Assembly (NCBI GenBank): GCA_003648085.1
Contig: QMOC01000182.1
Span: 1 to 6,000, forward strand
DNA: 6,000 nucleotides
DNA from: Chloroflexota bacterium
GTDB lineage: Bacteria > Chloroflexota > Anaerolineae > B4-G1
Reading direction: 5' to 3'
Position 1 is the first letter of the stretch. Every line of letters begins with the position of its first letter. The notes beneath the pieces are model-generated. The model was not told the DNA's origin and ran no database searches. It worked only from the letters and a program-made list of their open reading frames with translations. The position numbers were made by a program, and so were the translations under genes. This document shows positions 1 to 6,000 of this stretch, piece after piece.

Positions 1-26
1 GCACATTACATCGTCAAGTGTGGTCG

Positions 27-62
27 CGGGCTCAATGTATGACATTTATCAAGATTTGTCAA
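27..62 (-). promoter_or_regulatory. Sigma70-type promoter pointing left out of the window
   Basis: On the minus strand there is a perfect -35 TTGACA (62-57), a 17-bp spacer and a -10 TACATT (39-34, 4 of 6 consensus). The expected start is near 27. The DNA between recF and this site is G+C-rich while the promoter itself is A+T-rich. It would serve a gene or RNA beyond the left edge. A minus-strand ATG at 6-4 is too close to the edge to judge. Confidence 0.6.
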
Positions 63-120
63 AACGCTCCAGGCTCGCAAGTCACGCCCCACCGCGCTCA
101 CGGTTTAACCCCGCTCTGAG

Positions 121-156
121 GGCTGCGCACCAGCCTGCGAAGCAGGGTTCTGCTTT
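121..156. other. Cluster of overlapping dyads just after recF
   Basis: Three short inverted repeats overlap here: AAGCAG/CTGCTT with a 4-nt loop (140-155), CCTGC/GCAGG with a 3-nt loop (134-146) and GGCTG/CAGCC with a 5-nt loop (121-135). They begin about 12 nt after the recF stop. No U-tract follows on the minus strand, so a classical intrinsic terminator is not supported. It could be a pause site or a 3'-end stabilising structure, or simply chance in G+C-rich DNA. Confidence 0.3.
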
Positions 157-168
157 GATCCGCGAGGT

Positions 169-1410
169 TCAGCCCGCGGCGGCCTCGGTGACGATTCCTC
201 CCCGCACCTCCATCAGCACCGCCCGCTCCCGAAACTCGGCGCTGAACATCTCGGGGTCGGTGGCGGTGAGCACTGCCTGCTCGACGCGATCCACCTGGGA
301 CAGGAGGTAGCGCCGCCGGGCCGCGTCCAGTTCGGCCAGCACCTCGTCGAGCAGGAGCACCGGCGCTTCTCCTGTACGCGCCTGCAGGAACGCGAGTTCC
401 GCCAGTTTGAGCGCCAGGACCGCCGTGCGCTGCTGCCCCCGCGAGCCGTAAGTGCCCAGGTCCACCTCGTGCGTGCCCTGAGCAGGGCTACCGGCGACGA
501 AGCGCAGTTCGTCCCGGTGCGGGCCGATGAGCGTCATCCCGCGCGCGATCTCATCCGCCCGCCGCGTCAGGAGCGCCTGCCGGAAGGCCGCCACCAATCC
601 CTCCGCTCCAACCCCCAGCGGAGGGCCTTCGTAGGGTTGCAGGCCCAGCCCCATCTGGTACTTGAGCGCGGGCGGTGCGGCCGGGTCGAAGTTGGGGCGG
701 TACTCCAGCCGCAGCCACTCCGCCCCACCGGTGAGTTGCTGGTGGATGCGGTCGGCGCGCTGCGAGAGCGCGGCCACCAGTTCGCGGCGGCCGTTGGCGA
801 TGACGACGCCCTCACGGGCCAGCACTTCCTCGAAGGGGGCCAGTTGGGCCGGGTCGCCTCCCTCATCGCGCAGATGCCGCAGCGCGGCGTTGCGCTGTCG
901 TAGCGCCTCGGTGTAGTGCTCCAACGCCGTGCAGTAGGCTCTGTCCACCTGGCACAGCGTGTCGTCCAGGTAGCGGCGGCGGCCGGCAGGCGGGCCGGCA
1001 ATCAGGTCCACGTCCTGCGGCATAAAGAGCACCACGTTTAACCGCCCGGCCAGGTCAGCGCGGCGCTTGCGCACCCGGTCTATGCGGATGGTCTTTTGCA
1101 GCCGTGTCGTACCGTTCGCCAGCGGCTTCTTCTCCAGGATGACCTCCACTTCTTGGACGCGGTCACGGCGCACGACCTCGGCCCAAACGCGGGCGTAGGG
1201 CAATCCCCCCGCCTCGGCCTCCCAGTTGATGAGTTGGCGGTCGAGAGAAGTGAGGGGCGAGGAACCGGTGGCGAGGAGATAAATCGCTTCCAGCAAACTG
1301 GTCTTACCCTGAGCGTTCGCGCCGTGGAGGAGCAGCGGACGCTCGGGCAGAGCCAATTCCAGGCGGGCGTAGTTGCGGAAGTTGGTCAGGCTGAGATAGC
1401 GGACGCGCAT
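169..1410 (-). CDS. recF: RecF, DNA replication/repair SMC-like ATPase
   Basis: Cytoplasmic ATP-binding protein that, with RecO and RecR in known systems, helps load RecA at single-strand gaps and stalled forks. The 413-residue product starts MRVRYLSLTNFRNY, the typical RecF N-terminus. Walker A is GANAQGKT at residues 30-37 (Lys36). A family block PQDVDLIAGPPAGRRRYLD spans about 131-149. The ABC signature is YGSRGQQR at 321-328, and Walker B with the D-loop is VLLLDEVLAELD at 351-362, so all ATPase motifs are intact. It is somewhat longer than E. coli RecF (357), the extra length lying mainly between the ATP-binding blocks. The frame stays open upstream to 1494, overlapping the clpB stop, but the extra 28 residues look unlike RecF and lack a Shine-Dalgarno, so the ATG at 1410 is chosen. 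AGGG lies 5 nt before it. The gene follows clpB after 70 bp. No dnaA, dnaN or gyrB, its frequent partners, is visible. Confidence 0.96.
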   Translation of the reverse strand: MRVRYLSLTNFRNYARLELALPERPLLLHGANAQGKTSLLEAIYLLATGSSPLTSLDRQLINWEAEAGGLPYARVWAEVVRRDRVQEVEVILEKKPLANGTTRLQKTIRIDRVRKRRADLAGRLNVVLFMPQDVDLIAGPPAGRRRYLDDTLCQVDRAYCTALEHYTEALRQRNAALRHLRDEGGDPAQLAPFEEVLAREGVVIANGRRELVAALSQRADRIHQQLTGGAEWLRLEYRPNFDPAAPPALKYQMGLGLQPYEGPPLGVGAEGLVAAFRQALLTRRADEIARGMTLIGPHRDELRFVAGSPAQGTHEVDLGTYGSRGQQRTAVLALKLAELAFLQARTGEAPVLLLDEVLAELDAARRRYLLSQVDRVEQAVLTATDPEMFSAEFRERAVLMEVRGGIVTEAAAG

Positions 1411-1412
1411 AG

Positions 1413-1448
1413 CGGCCCTATTGTACACTGAGAGGGCCAAAGGGGAAA
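1413..1448 (-). promoter_or_regulatory. Possible recF promoter, near-leaderless
   Basis: A minus-strand TACAAT (1425-1420, 5 of 6 consensus) lies 9 nt before the recF ATG. The best -35 at 17-bp spacing is the weak TTTCCC (1448-1443). The predicted start, about 1413, would leave a leader of only two or three bases. clpB uses the same -10 hexamer. The weak -35 keeps confidence moderate; recF may also be read from clpB. Confidence 0.4.
1414..1438. repeat. Perfect 6-bp inverted repeat enclosing the recF -10 box
   Basis: GGCCCT (1414-1419) and AGGGCC (1433-1438) are exact reverse complements separated by 13 bp, and the TACAAT hexamer sits in the spacer. The placement is operator-like; no known repressor site is recognised. 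In RNA read through from clpB it would form a hairpin just before the recF start. Confidence 0.45.
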
Positions 1449-1450
1449 GG

Positions 1451-1464
1451 GGGATGAGCATCCC
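1451..1464 (-). terminator. Weak hairpin after clpB, possible attenuating terminator
   Basis: Minus-strand GGGAT-GCTC-ATCCC forms a 5-bp stem (6 bp if the outer loop bases pair), starting 16 nt after the clpB TGA. A C/T tract (CCCTTTCCCCTTT type) follows rather than a run of T. The short stem and C-rich tail make efficient termination doubtful, so partial readthrough into recF is likely. Confidence 0.25.
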
Positions 1465-1480
1465 GGACCGGATAACCCGA

Positions 1481-4057
1481 TCATACTTTCTCAAACACTA
1501 TCCGTCCATCGCGGAAGTCCACCCGCACCGTGTCACCCTCGGTAAATTCACCTCGCAGCAGGGCCAACGCCAACGGGTCCTGCACCTCCCGCTGGATGAC
1601 CCGCCTCAGGGGCCGCGCGCCGAAGACCGGGTCATAGCCCACCTCGGCCAGGTGTTGTCGGGCTGCGTCGGTTATCTCAAGCCCGATGTGCCGTTCAGCC
1701 AGCAGGTCGCGCAGGTGGCGCATCTGGATGTCCACAATTTGCAGCAGATCCTCTTTCGTCAGGCTGCGGAAGAGAATGATCTCGTCAATACGGTTCAGAA
1801 ACTCGGGCCGGAAGGTGCGGTCCAGTTCTTCCATCACCCGTTCCCGCGCCGCCTCGATGCCCAATTCCTTGATCCAGCGGCTGCCGACGTTGCTGGTCAT
1901 GATGACGATGGTGTTGCGGAAGTCCACCGTCCGCCCGTGACCGTCGGTCAGCCGTCCTTCATCCAGCAGTTGCAGCAGCGTGTTGAAGACCTCGGTGTGG
2001 GCCTTCTCGATCTCGTCGAACAGGACCACACTGTAGGGCCGGCGACGCACTGCTTCGGTCAGTTGGCCACCCTCCTCGTAGCCCACGTAGCCGGGAGGTG
2101 CGCCGATGAGCCGAGAGACGGTATGCCGCTCCTGATATTCGCTCATGTCAATGCGCACCATCGCTTCTTCGGTGTCGAAGAGGAACTCGGCCAACGCGCG
2201 GGCCAATTCCGTCTTGCCTACCCCTGTCGGCCCCAGGAAGATGAATGTACCGATAGGCCGATTGGGGTCCTGCAACCCGGCCCGTGCCCGACGGACGGCG
2301 TTGGAGACCGCGCGCACTGCCTCGTCCTGGCCTACGACGCGCTGGTGAAGCGCCTCTTCCATCCGCAACAGTTTCTCCACCTCCCCTTCCAGCAGTTTGG
2401 AAACGGGGATGCCGGTCCACTCGGCCACCACCTCGGCCACGTCCTCCGGGCCGACCTCCTCTTTGAGCAGCGGGCGGTCGCCCTGAAGTTCGCGCAGTCG
2501 CGCCTCTTGCTCCTGGAGTTGTCGCTCCAGTTCGACGAGTACGCCGTACTGCAATTCCGAGGCCTTGGCGTAGTCCTGCACCCGCTGAGCCTCCTCGATC
2601 TGGTGGCGCACCTGCTCACTGTGCTCCTTCGTCTCGCGGATGGCCTGGATGGCGGCCTTCTCCTGCTCCCAGCGAGCGCGCAAAGCGGCGCTTTGCTCCT
2701 GTAGATCGGCCAGTTCCTTCTCCAATTTCTTCAGCCGTTCTTTGCTGGCCTTGTCCTTCTCCTTCTTCAGCGCCTCCCGTTCGATCTCCAACTGCATGAT
2801 GCGCCGGTCCACCTCGTCCAGTTCGGCGGGCTTGCTATCAATCTCCATCCGCAACCGGGATGCTGCCTCATCAATCAGGTCAATCGCTTTATCAGGCAAG
2901 TGCCGGTCGGCGATGTAGCGATGGCTAAGCGTGGCAGCCGCGATGCAGGCCGCGTCCTGGATGCGCACGCCGTGATGCACCTCGTATCGCTCCTTCAGGC
3001 CGCGCAGGATGCTGATGGTCTCCTCCACCGATGGCTCGTCCACGTACACCGGCTGGAAGCGTCGCTCCAGCGCAGCGTCTTTCTCGATGTACTTGCGATA
3101 TTCGTCCAGCGTCGTCGCGCCGATGCAGTGCAGTTCGCCCCGCGCCAGCATAGGCTTGAGCAGGTTGCTGGCGTCCATCGCGCCCTCGGCCGCGCCTGCA
3201 CCGACGACGGTGTGCAACTCGTCAATGAACAGAATGACCTCGCCGGCCGCGTCGGTCACTTCCTTGAGCACGGCCTTCAGTCGCTCTTCGAACTCGCCCC
3301 GATATTTAGCGCCGGCGATCAGTGCACCCATATCGAGCGCGACGATACGCTTGTTCTTGAGCCCCTCTGGCACGTCGCCACGCACGATGCGCTGGGCCAG
3401 TCCCTCGACGATGGCGGTCTTGCCCACGCCGGCGTCGCCCACCAGGACAGGGTTGTTCTTGGTGCGGCGGCTCAGAATCTGCATCACGCGCCGGATTTCC
3501 TCATCCCGTCCGATGACCGGGTCCAGTTTGCCCTGCCGGGCCAGGCCGGTCAGGTCGCGCCCGTACTTCTCCAGCGCCTGATAGGTGGCCTCCGGGTGCG
3601 GGCTGGTGACCCGCTGGCTACCACGGATAGCGGTCAGCGCCCGCAGGACGGCGTCCTCGGTAATGCCGTAGGCCGCCAGAAAGCGGGATGCTTCACCGCC
3701 GTGCGGCCCGGTGAGCGCCAACAGCAGGTGCTCCGCGCTGACGTAATCATCGCGCATACGTTTGGCGATCTTCTCCGCCTCGTCCAGTGCGCGTGCCAGT
3801 TCACGGGAGAGCCCTACTTGAGCCGTCGCACCGTAAACTTTGGGCTTGCGCTGCAGTTCCCTCTCCAACGCCAGCGCCATCTCGCTCGGATTAATCTCCA
3901 ACTTCTGAACGATCTGAGACACGATGCCGTCGGACTGGCGCAAGAGGGCCAGCAGCAGATGCTCAGGCTCAATCTGACCGTGGCTGTGCTCGCCCGCCAG
4001 CGATTGAGCGCCTAAAACCGCTTCCTGTGCTTTTTGCGTGAATTTGTTCAAATCCAT
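1481..4057 (-). CDS. clpB: ClpB, AAA+ protein disaggregase
   Basis: Hexameric cytoplasmic Hsp104-type ATPase that, with DnaK, threads aggregated proteins through its pore to resolubilise them. The 858-residue product matches the usual length (E. coli 857). The Clp N domain covers about 1-145 ([24 protein letters not shown]). NBD1 has Walker A GDAGVGKT at 207-214, pore-loop Tyr252, Walker B ILFIDE ending at Glu280, and Arg332/Arg333 fingers. A coiled-coil middle domain spans about 405-530, which marks ClpB rather than ClpA or ClpC. NBD2 has Walker A GPTGVGKT at 609-616, Walker B VVLFDE ending at Glu682, pore-loop Tyr657 in GYVGY, Arg756 in FLNRID and sensor-2 GARPLRR at 813-819. The frame is open 53 codons further upstream, but that stretch encodes promoter and repeat DNA. 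The ATG at 4057 begins the family N-terminus and has a Shine-Dalgarno. A promoter lies just upstream. I see no CIRCE (HrcA) inverted repeat. Confidence 0.98.
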   Translation of the reverse strand: MDLNKFTQKAQEAVLGAQSLAGEHSHGQIEPEHLLLALLRQSDGIVSQIVQKLEINPSEMALALERELQRKPKVYGATAQVGLSRELARALDEAEKIAKRMRDDYVSAEHLLLALTGPHGGEASRFLAAYGITEDAVLRALTAIRGSQRVTSPHPEATYQALEKYGRDLTGLARQGKLDPVIGRDEEIRRVMQILSRRTKNNPVLVGDAGVGKTAIVEGLAQRIVRGDVPEGLKNKRIVALDMGALIAGAKYRGEFEERLKAVLKEVTDAAGEVILFIDELHTVVGAGAAEGAMDASNLLKPMLARGELHCIGATTLDEYRKYIEKDAALERRFQPVYVDEPSVEETISILRGLKERYEVHHGVRIQDAACIAAATLSHRYIADRHLPDKAIDLIDEAASRLRMEIDSKPAELDEVDRRIMQLEIEREALKKEKDKASKERLKKLEKELADLQEQSAALRARWEQEKAAIQAIRETKEHSEQVRHQIEEAQRVQDYAKASELQYGVLVELERQLQEQEARLRELQGDRPLLKEEVGPEDVAEVVAEWTGIPVSKLLEGEVEKLLRMEEALHQRVVGQDEAVRAVSNAVRRARAGLQDPNRPIGTFIFLGPTGVGKTELARALAEFLFDTEEAMVRIDMSEYQERHTVSRLIGAPPGYVGYEEGGQLTEAVRRRPYSVVLFDEIEKAHTEVFNTLLQLLDEGRLTDGHGRTVDFRNTIVIMTSNVGSRWIKELGIEAARERVMEELDRTFRPEFLNRIDEIILFRSLTKEDLLQIVDIQMRHLRDLLAERHIGLEITDAARQHLAEVGYDPVFGARPLRRVIQREVQDPLALALLRGEFTEGDTVRVDFRDGRIVFEKV

Positions 4058-4060
4058 AAT

Positions 4061-4070
4061 CTCCACTCCC
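4061..4070 (-). promoter_or_regulatory. clpB ribosome binding site
   Basis: The minus-strand leader has GGGAG (4070-4066) 8 nt before the ATG at 4057, and a second GGAG (4064-4061) 3 nt before it. This supports the ATG at 4057 over the longer open frame. Confidence 0.75.
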
Positions 4071-4083
4071 AGATATTTTTTCC

Positions 4084-4119
4084 GCGCAACATTGTACCCT
4101 CCCTCCATTAGAGAAGCAA
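4084..4119 (-). promoter_or_regulatory. clpB: clpB promoter, sigma70-type
   Basis: -35 TTGCTT (4119-4114), exactly 17 bp, then -10 TACAAT (4096-4091, 5 of 6). The start near 4084 gives a leader of about 27 nt that includes the Shine-Dalgarno. No CIRCE repeat or sigma32-like promoter is apparent, so any heat induction would rely on another element, possibly the tandem repeats upstream. Confidence 0.65.
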
Positions 4120-4147
4120 TAGAGCAGCATTGGATTTGCATAAGAAC

Positions 4148-4215
4148 AGCGGATCGCAGGACAGTAGCGGATTGCAGGACAATAGCGGAGCGAACAAAAA
4201 GCGGATCGGGGACCA
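4148..4215. repeat. Imperfect 18-bp tandem repeats upstream of clpB
   Basis: Units start at 4148 (AGCGGATCGCAGGACAGT), 4166 (AGCGGATTGCAGGACAAT, three differences), 4184 (AGCGGAGCG plus a diverged A-rich tail, 16 bp) and 4200 (AGCGGATCGGGGACCA, part of the terminator). The first two are clear tandem copies; the third and fourth keep only the AGCGGA core. The first three lie between the aeRF1-like gene's terminator and the clpB -35, outside both predicted transcripts. Confidence 0.75.
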
Positions 4216-4237
4216 CAGCCGCAGCCCACGATCCGCT
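4196..4237 (-). terminator. Intrinsic terminator of the aeRF1-like gene
   Basis: On the minus strand, AGCGGATCG (4237-4229) pairs perfectly with CGATCCGCT (4208-4200). Beyond a one-base bulge the stem gains three more G-C pairs. TTTTT (4200-4196, sharing its first T with the stem) follows immediately. The structure begins 30 nt after the TAG at 4268. It separates this transcript from the clpB promoter downstream. Confidence 0.8.
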
Positions 4238-4267
4238 ACAGTCGCGGAATCCGTCACTGCCCGTGTT

Positions 4268-5377
4268 CTAATACCGCAGCAGGGCTCCTACGCCGAACTC
4301 CGCGATCTTAGGATGATCGTCCACCACCTCCACCTTGCCACCGTCCTCGATCACCTTCGTCACCAGCGCCTCGGCCGCATCGGGAATCTCCACGAACTCA
4401 CCGCCGCAGAAAGGACAAATCTCCAGGAACTGGTCGGTGATGTAGGCACAATTACGGCACTGATAACCCGGCCGGTGATAATCGCGGGCGATCACCAGTG
4501 TCTGGATGCGGCCCTCGTGGGCCGCGCCGAGCGTGTCGGCCAGGCGAATGACGCCACCACGCCCCTTCGCCGCCGCCGTGAACACCGCCTCCACCAGAGC
4601 CGCCTTTCGTTCCTCCTCCACCCGCTGCAGAATCTCCAGCGAGCGCTCGCGTATCTCCGGTTCCGGTGCGTTCATATCGGCGCTAAATGAGCCAATCACC
4701 TTCCTCTGCAACGCCTTGGGCAACGCCTCGCGGAACTGAGCCACCGTCGGCTCAGCGCCGGCGATAATCAGACGCTGCGGCTTGTGTTGCTGACAGAAAC
4801 GTTCCGTCGCTCTGGCCGCCTCGCGGATGTTGCGCTGTGCCACCTCCTCCTCACGCCGACTCGAGATGGGGGCCCCTCCTCGACGCCCGGCCCCACCTGA
4901 AGAGCCACGTCCCCGCTTGAATTTACGCACTTCCTCCCCAACGTACCCATCACTGACTTGCAACTCGCCCATCCCAAAGAGCAACAGTCGCGCTTCCTGC
5001 CGATCTATCAGTACCACCAGATAACTGCCATAAGCATCCACCAGCGTCGCCAGCGGCCAGATATAGGGTTTGCGAGCCACCGTCACCCCGGAGGCGACGG
5101 GAACGGCCAGCGAGTACGCGCGCCAGAACCCCTCTTTGGCACAGGAGAAGACGGCTACTCCGCGACCCGACCAGTCGTACTCGTGATCGAAGAACCGCTC
5201 CACGGCGGCCATATCTTCGGGTGCGGCGAATCCTTCCGCTTGTTTCAGCATCTCCCGCAGCGCCAGTTTATATTCGTCTGTCGTGCGTTCTGCCGGGCCC
5301 ACATTCAGATAGACGCTCAATATCGGCGCCTGAGCCCGATACGCTGCCAGTTCGCGCAAATCCTCTTGTTTGAACAT
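4268..5377 (-). CDS. Bacterial aeRF1-type (baeRF/VLRF1-like) release-factor homologue with zinc ribbon
   Basis: A 369-residue soluble protein resembling domains 2 and 3 of archaeal/eukaryotic class 1 release factors. Such bacterial proteins are thought to act at ribosomes in peptide release or rescue; the reaction of this one is unproven. About 15-135 forms an alternating alpha/beta N-terminal part (ILSVYLNV, YLVVLIDRQEARLLLF). A basic, glycine-rich loop spans 151-175, where eRF1 carries its GGQ loop. It is followed by a charged helix (REEEVAQRNIREAARATERF, 175-194) and a strand (RLIIAGAEP, 202-210), as in eRF1 domain 2. About 265-369 looks like the L7Ae-like domain 3 (TLVIARDY) with a CxxC-X10-CxxC zinc ribbon at Cys307, Cys310, Cys321 and Cys324. 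The loop reads GGAGRRGGA with no Gln. A Shine-Dalgarno precedes the ATG, and an intrinsic terminator follows the TAG. It starts 50 bp after htrA, so it may be cotranscribed. The fold call is fairly secure; the exact subfamily is not. Confidence 0.8.
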   Translation of the reverse strand: MFKQEDLRELAAYRAQAPILSVYLNVGPAERTTDEYKLALREMLKQAEGFAAPEDMAAVERFFDHEYDWSGRGVAVFSCAKEGFWRAYSLAVPVASGVTVARKPYIWPLATLVDAYGSYLVVLIDRQEARLLLFGMGELQVSDGYVGEEVRKFKRGRGSSGGAGRRGGAPISSRREEEVAQRNIREAARATERFCQQHKPQRLIIAGAEPTVAQFREALPKALQRKVIGSFSADMNAPEPEIRERSLEILQRVEEERKAALVEAVFTAAAKGRGGVIRLADTLGAAHEGRIQTLVIARDYHRPGYQCRNCAYITDQFLEICPFCGGEFVEIPDAAEALVTKVIEDGGKVEVVDDHPKIAEFGVGALLRY

Positions 5378-5386
5378 TGCTCTTAA

Positions 5387-5394
5387 CTCCCTTC
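5387..5394 (-). promoter_or_regulatory. Ribosome binding site of the aeRF1-like gene
   Basis: Minus-strand GAAGGGAG lies 9 nt upstream of the ATG at 5377, a good Shine-Dalgarno match that supports this start. Confidence 0.75.
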
Positions 5395-5399
5395 ATTTG

Positions 5400-5433
5400 T
5401 CATTGGTTATTGGTCATTGGTTATTGGTCATTG
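5400..5433. repeat. Heptamer tandem repeat between htrA and the aeRF1-like gene
   Basis: Plus-strand TCATTGG and TTATTGG alternate for four exact units, making two perfect 14-bp copies, then a diverged fifth, TCATTGA, ends the array at about 5433. Its TCA (5428-5430) is the reverse complement of the htrA TGA stop. The array fills most of the 50-bp gap and has little self-complementarity. It resembles short heptameric repeats known between genes in some cyanobacteria and other bacteria; no shared origin is claimed. Confidence 0.85.
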
Positions 5434-6000
5434 ACCGGGTCTTTCTCCCAACGTCACTGGGATCTCCAACTCTTCTCCATCGCGAACCACGGTCAACACG
5501 ACTTCCTGCCCCACCACGGTCTCGCGCACCAGGTAAGTGATCAAATCAGCGAAGTTGCGTAGTTCATATCCGTCAATGGCGACGATGATGTCACCACCGG
5601 CCCTGACCATCGTTCCCATAACCTCGACCTCGTGGTCACCACCGCGCAGACCGGCCTGGGCGGCTGGCCCCCCCGGCGTGACTTCGGAGATGAGCACCCC
5701 ATAGGTCACAGGCAACCCCAACGGCCCCGCCAGTTCCGCCACGGTGAAGCGATTGTTGGAAGTGATGCCCAAGTAGGGGTAGTGATAGGTCCCCTCCTCA
5801 ATCAGATGAGGCACGATGCGTTTGACGGTGTTGACCGGCACGGCGAAACCGATACCGGAATTGACGCCCGTCGTTGAGCGAATGGCCGTATTGACGCCGA
5901 CCACCCGTCCGTGGGTATCAAGCAGCGGCCCACCGGAGTTGCCCGGGTTGATGGCCGCATCGGTCTGGATGATCTCAGGATTGGAAAAAGTGCCGGTGCC
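5428..6000 (-). CDS. htrA: HtrA/DegP-family trypsin-like serine protease with one PDZ domain (partial, 5' end outside window)
   Basis: The C-terminal 190 residues of an envelope-type quality-control protease; the signal or membrane anchor, the catalytic His and the catalytic Asp lie beyond 6000. The visible part opens with the chymotrypsin-fold block [19 protein letters not shown]. The catalytic Ser is codon 5935-5937, inside [13 protein letters not shown] and [18 protein letters not shown] follow, both standard for HtrA. One PDZ domain covers about visible residues 75-185: YLGI carboxylate-binding strand, [24 protein letters not shown], and closing strands [23 protein letters not shown]. The protein stops directly after this PDZ, so it is a one-PDZ type like DegS or many Gram-positive and Chloroflexota HtrAs, not the two-PDZ DegP. 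The TGA at 5430-5428 lies in a heptamer repeat. A GTG at 5904 opens an internal reading frame, but homology continues upstream, so it is not the start. Which HtrA paralogue this is cannot be told from the fragment. Confidence 0.95.
   Translation of the reverse strand, partial: GTGTFSNPEIIQTDAAINPGNSGGPLLDTHGRVVGVNTAIRSTTGVNSGIGFAVPVNTVKRIVPHLIEEGTYHYPYLGITSNNRFTVAELAGPLGLPVTYGVLISEVTPGGPAAQAGLRGGDHEVEVMGTMVRAGGDIIVAIDGYELRNFADLITYLVRETVVGQEVVLTVVRDGEELEIPVTLGERPGQ

Noticed and set aside
20..310. A 96-codon plus-strand frame at the left end
   Set aside because: Much of it is antisense to the recF 3' end. It is low in recognisable features and has no convincing ribosome binding site.
1411..1494. 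N-terminal extension of RecF overlapping the clpB stop, possible translational coupling
   Set aside because: The extra residues do not fit RecF, and neither the ATG at 1461 nor the one at 1494 has a Shine-Dalgarno. Homology begins at the ATG at 1410.
1421..2704. A 427-codon plus-strand open frame, and a 371-codon one at 2900-4015
   Set aside because: Both lie antisense to the full-length, motif-complete clpB. Their translations are His/Leu/Gln-rich with no recognisable domain, the usual mirror of a G+C-rich gene.
4058..4147. CIRCE element or sigma32-type heat-shock promoter for clpB
   Set aside because: I found no TTAGCACTC/GAGTGCTAA inverted repeat and no matching -35/-10 pair; a standard sigma70-type promoter fits better.
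4058..4216. N-terminal extension of ClpB by 53 codons
   Set aside because: It would translate the promoter, leader and tandem repeats, giving a repetitive RSA-VL peptide. The family N-terminus and Shine-Dalgarno fit the ATG at 4057.
4148..4237. CRISPR-like array
   Set aside because: The units are tandem without unique spacers, imperfect and few. There are no cas genes.
4768..4977. A 69-codon minus-strand frame within the aeRF1-like gene, plus plus-strand frames at 4130-4690 and 4958-5386
   Set aside because: They are out of frame with, or antisense to, a gene with a clear fold, zinc ribbon, Shine-Dalgarno and terminator. They have no domain of their own.
5428..5904. A stand-alone 158-residue PDZ protein from the GTG at 5904
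   Set aside because: The frame continues upstream to 6000 through the GNSGG catalytic block, so this is an internal codon of HtrA.

Overview
The window holds four protein-coding genes, all on the minus strand, packed with short gaps. It is G+C-rich, with strong third-position G/C bias. Reading with transcription, from right to left, they are: the C-terminal part of an HtrA/DegP-type serine protease running off the right edge (5428-6000); a complete 369-residue bacterial relative of the archaeal/eukaryotic release factor aeRF1 (4268-5377); a complete ClpB disaggregase (1481-4057); and a complete RecF (169-1410). Positions 1-168 hold no supportable gene, but contain a good sigma70-type promoter that points left, out of the window.

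The organism is bacterial. High G+C, a ClpB with all expected motifs, a one-PDZ HtrA, and an aeRF1-like protein with a C-terminal zinc ribbon would suit Chloroflexota (Anaerolineae-like). That placement is an inference from remembered families, not a database result.

Region by region: the htrA stop codon lies inside a heptamer tandem repeat (5400-5433) that fills most of the 50-bp gap before the aeRF1-like gene. No terminator or promoter is visible in that gap, so the two genes may be cotranscribed. The aeRF1-like gene ends in a convincing intrinsic terminator (4196-4237). Next come imperfect 18-bp tandem repeats (4148-4215) whose core matches the terminator arm, then a well-spaced clpB promoter (TTGCTT-17-TACAAT), a short leader and a Shine-Dalgarno. 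A 70-bp gap separates clpB from recF. It holds a weak hairpin and a possible recF -10 box (TACAAT) enclosed by a perfect 6-bp inverted repeat, close enough to the start codon to suggest a nearly leaderless transcript. After recF there are overlapping small hairpins without a U-tract.

Functionally, three of the four genes can be linked to protein quality control: envelope proteolysis (HtrA), possible rescue or peptide release at ribosomes (aeRF1-like), and disaggregation (ClpB). RecF acts in recombination and replication-gap repair, and is probably an independent neighbour. I see no mobile element, CRISPR array, tRNA, rRNA or clearly new multi-gene system. The most unusual items are the aeRF1-like protein, whose GGQ-equivalent loop lacks the glutamine, and the intergenic repeat and dyad structures.
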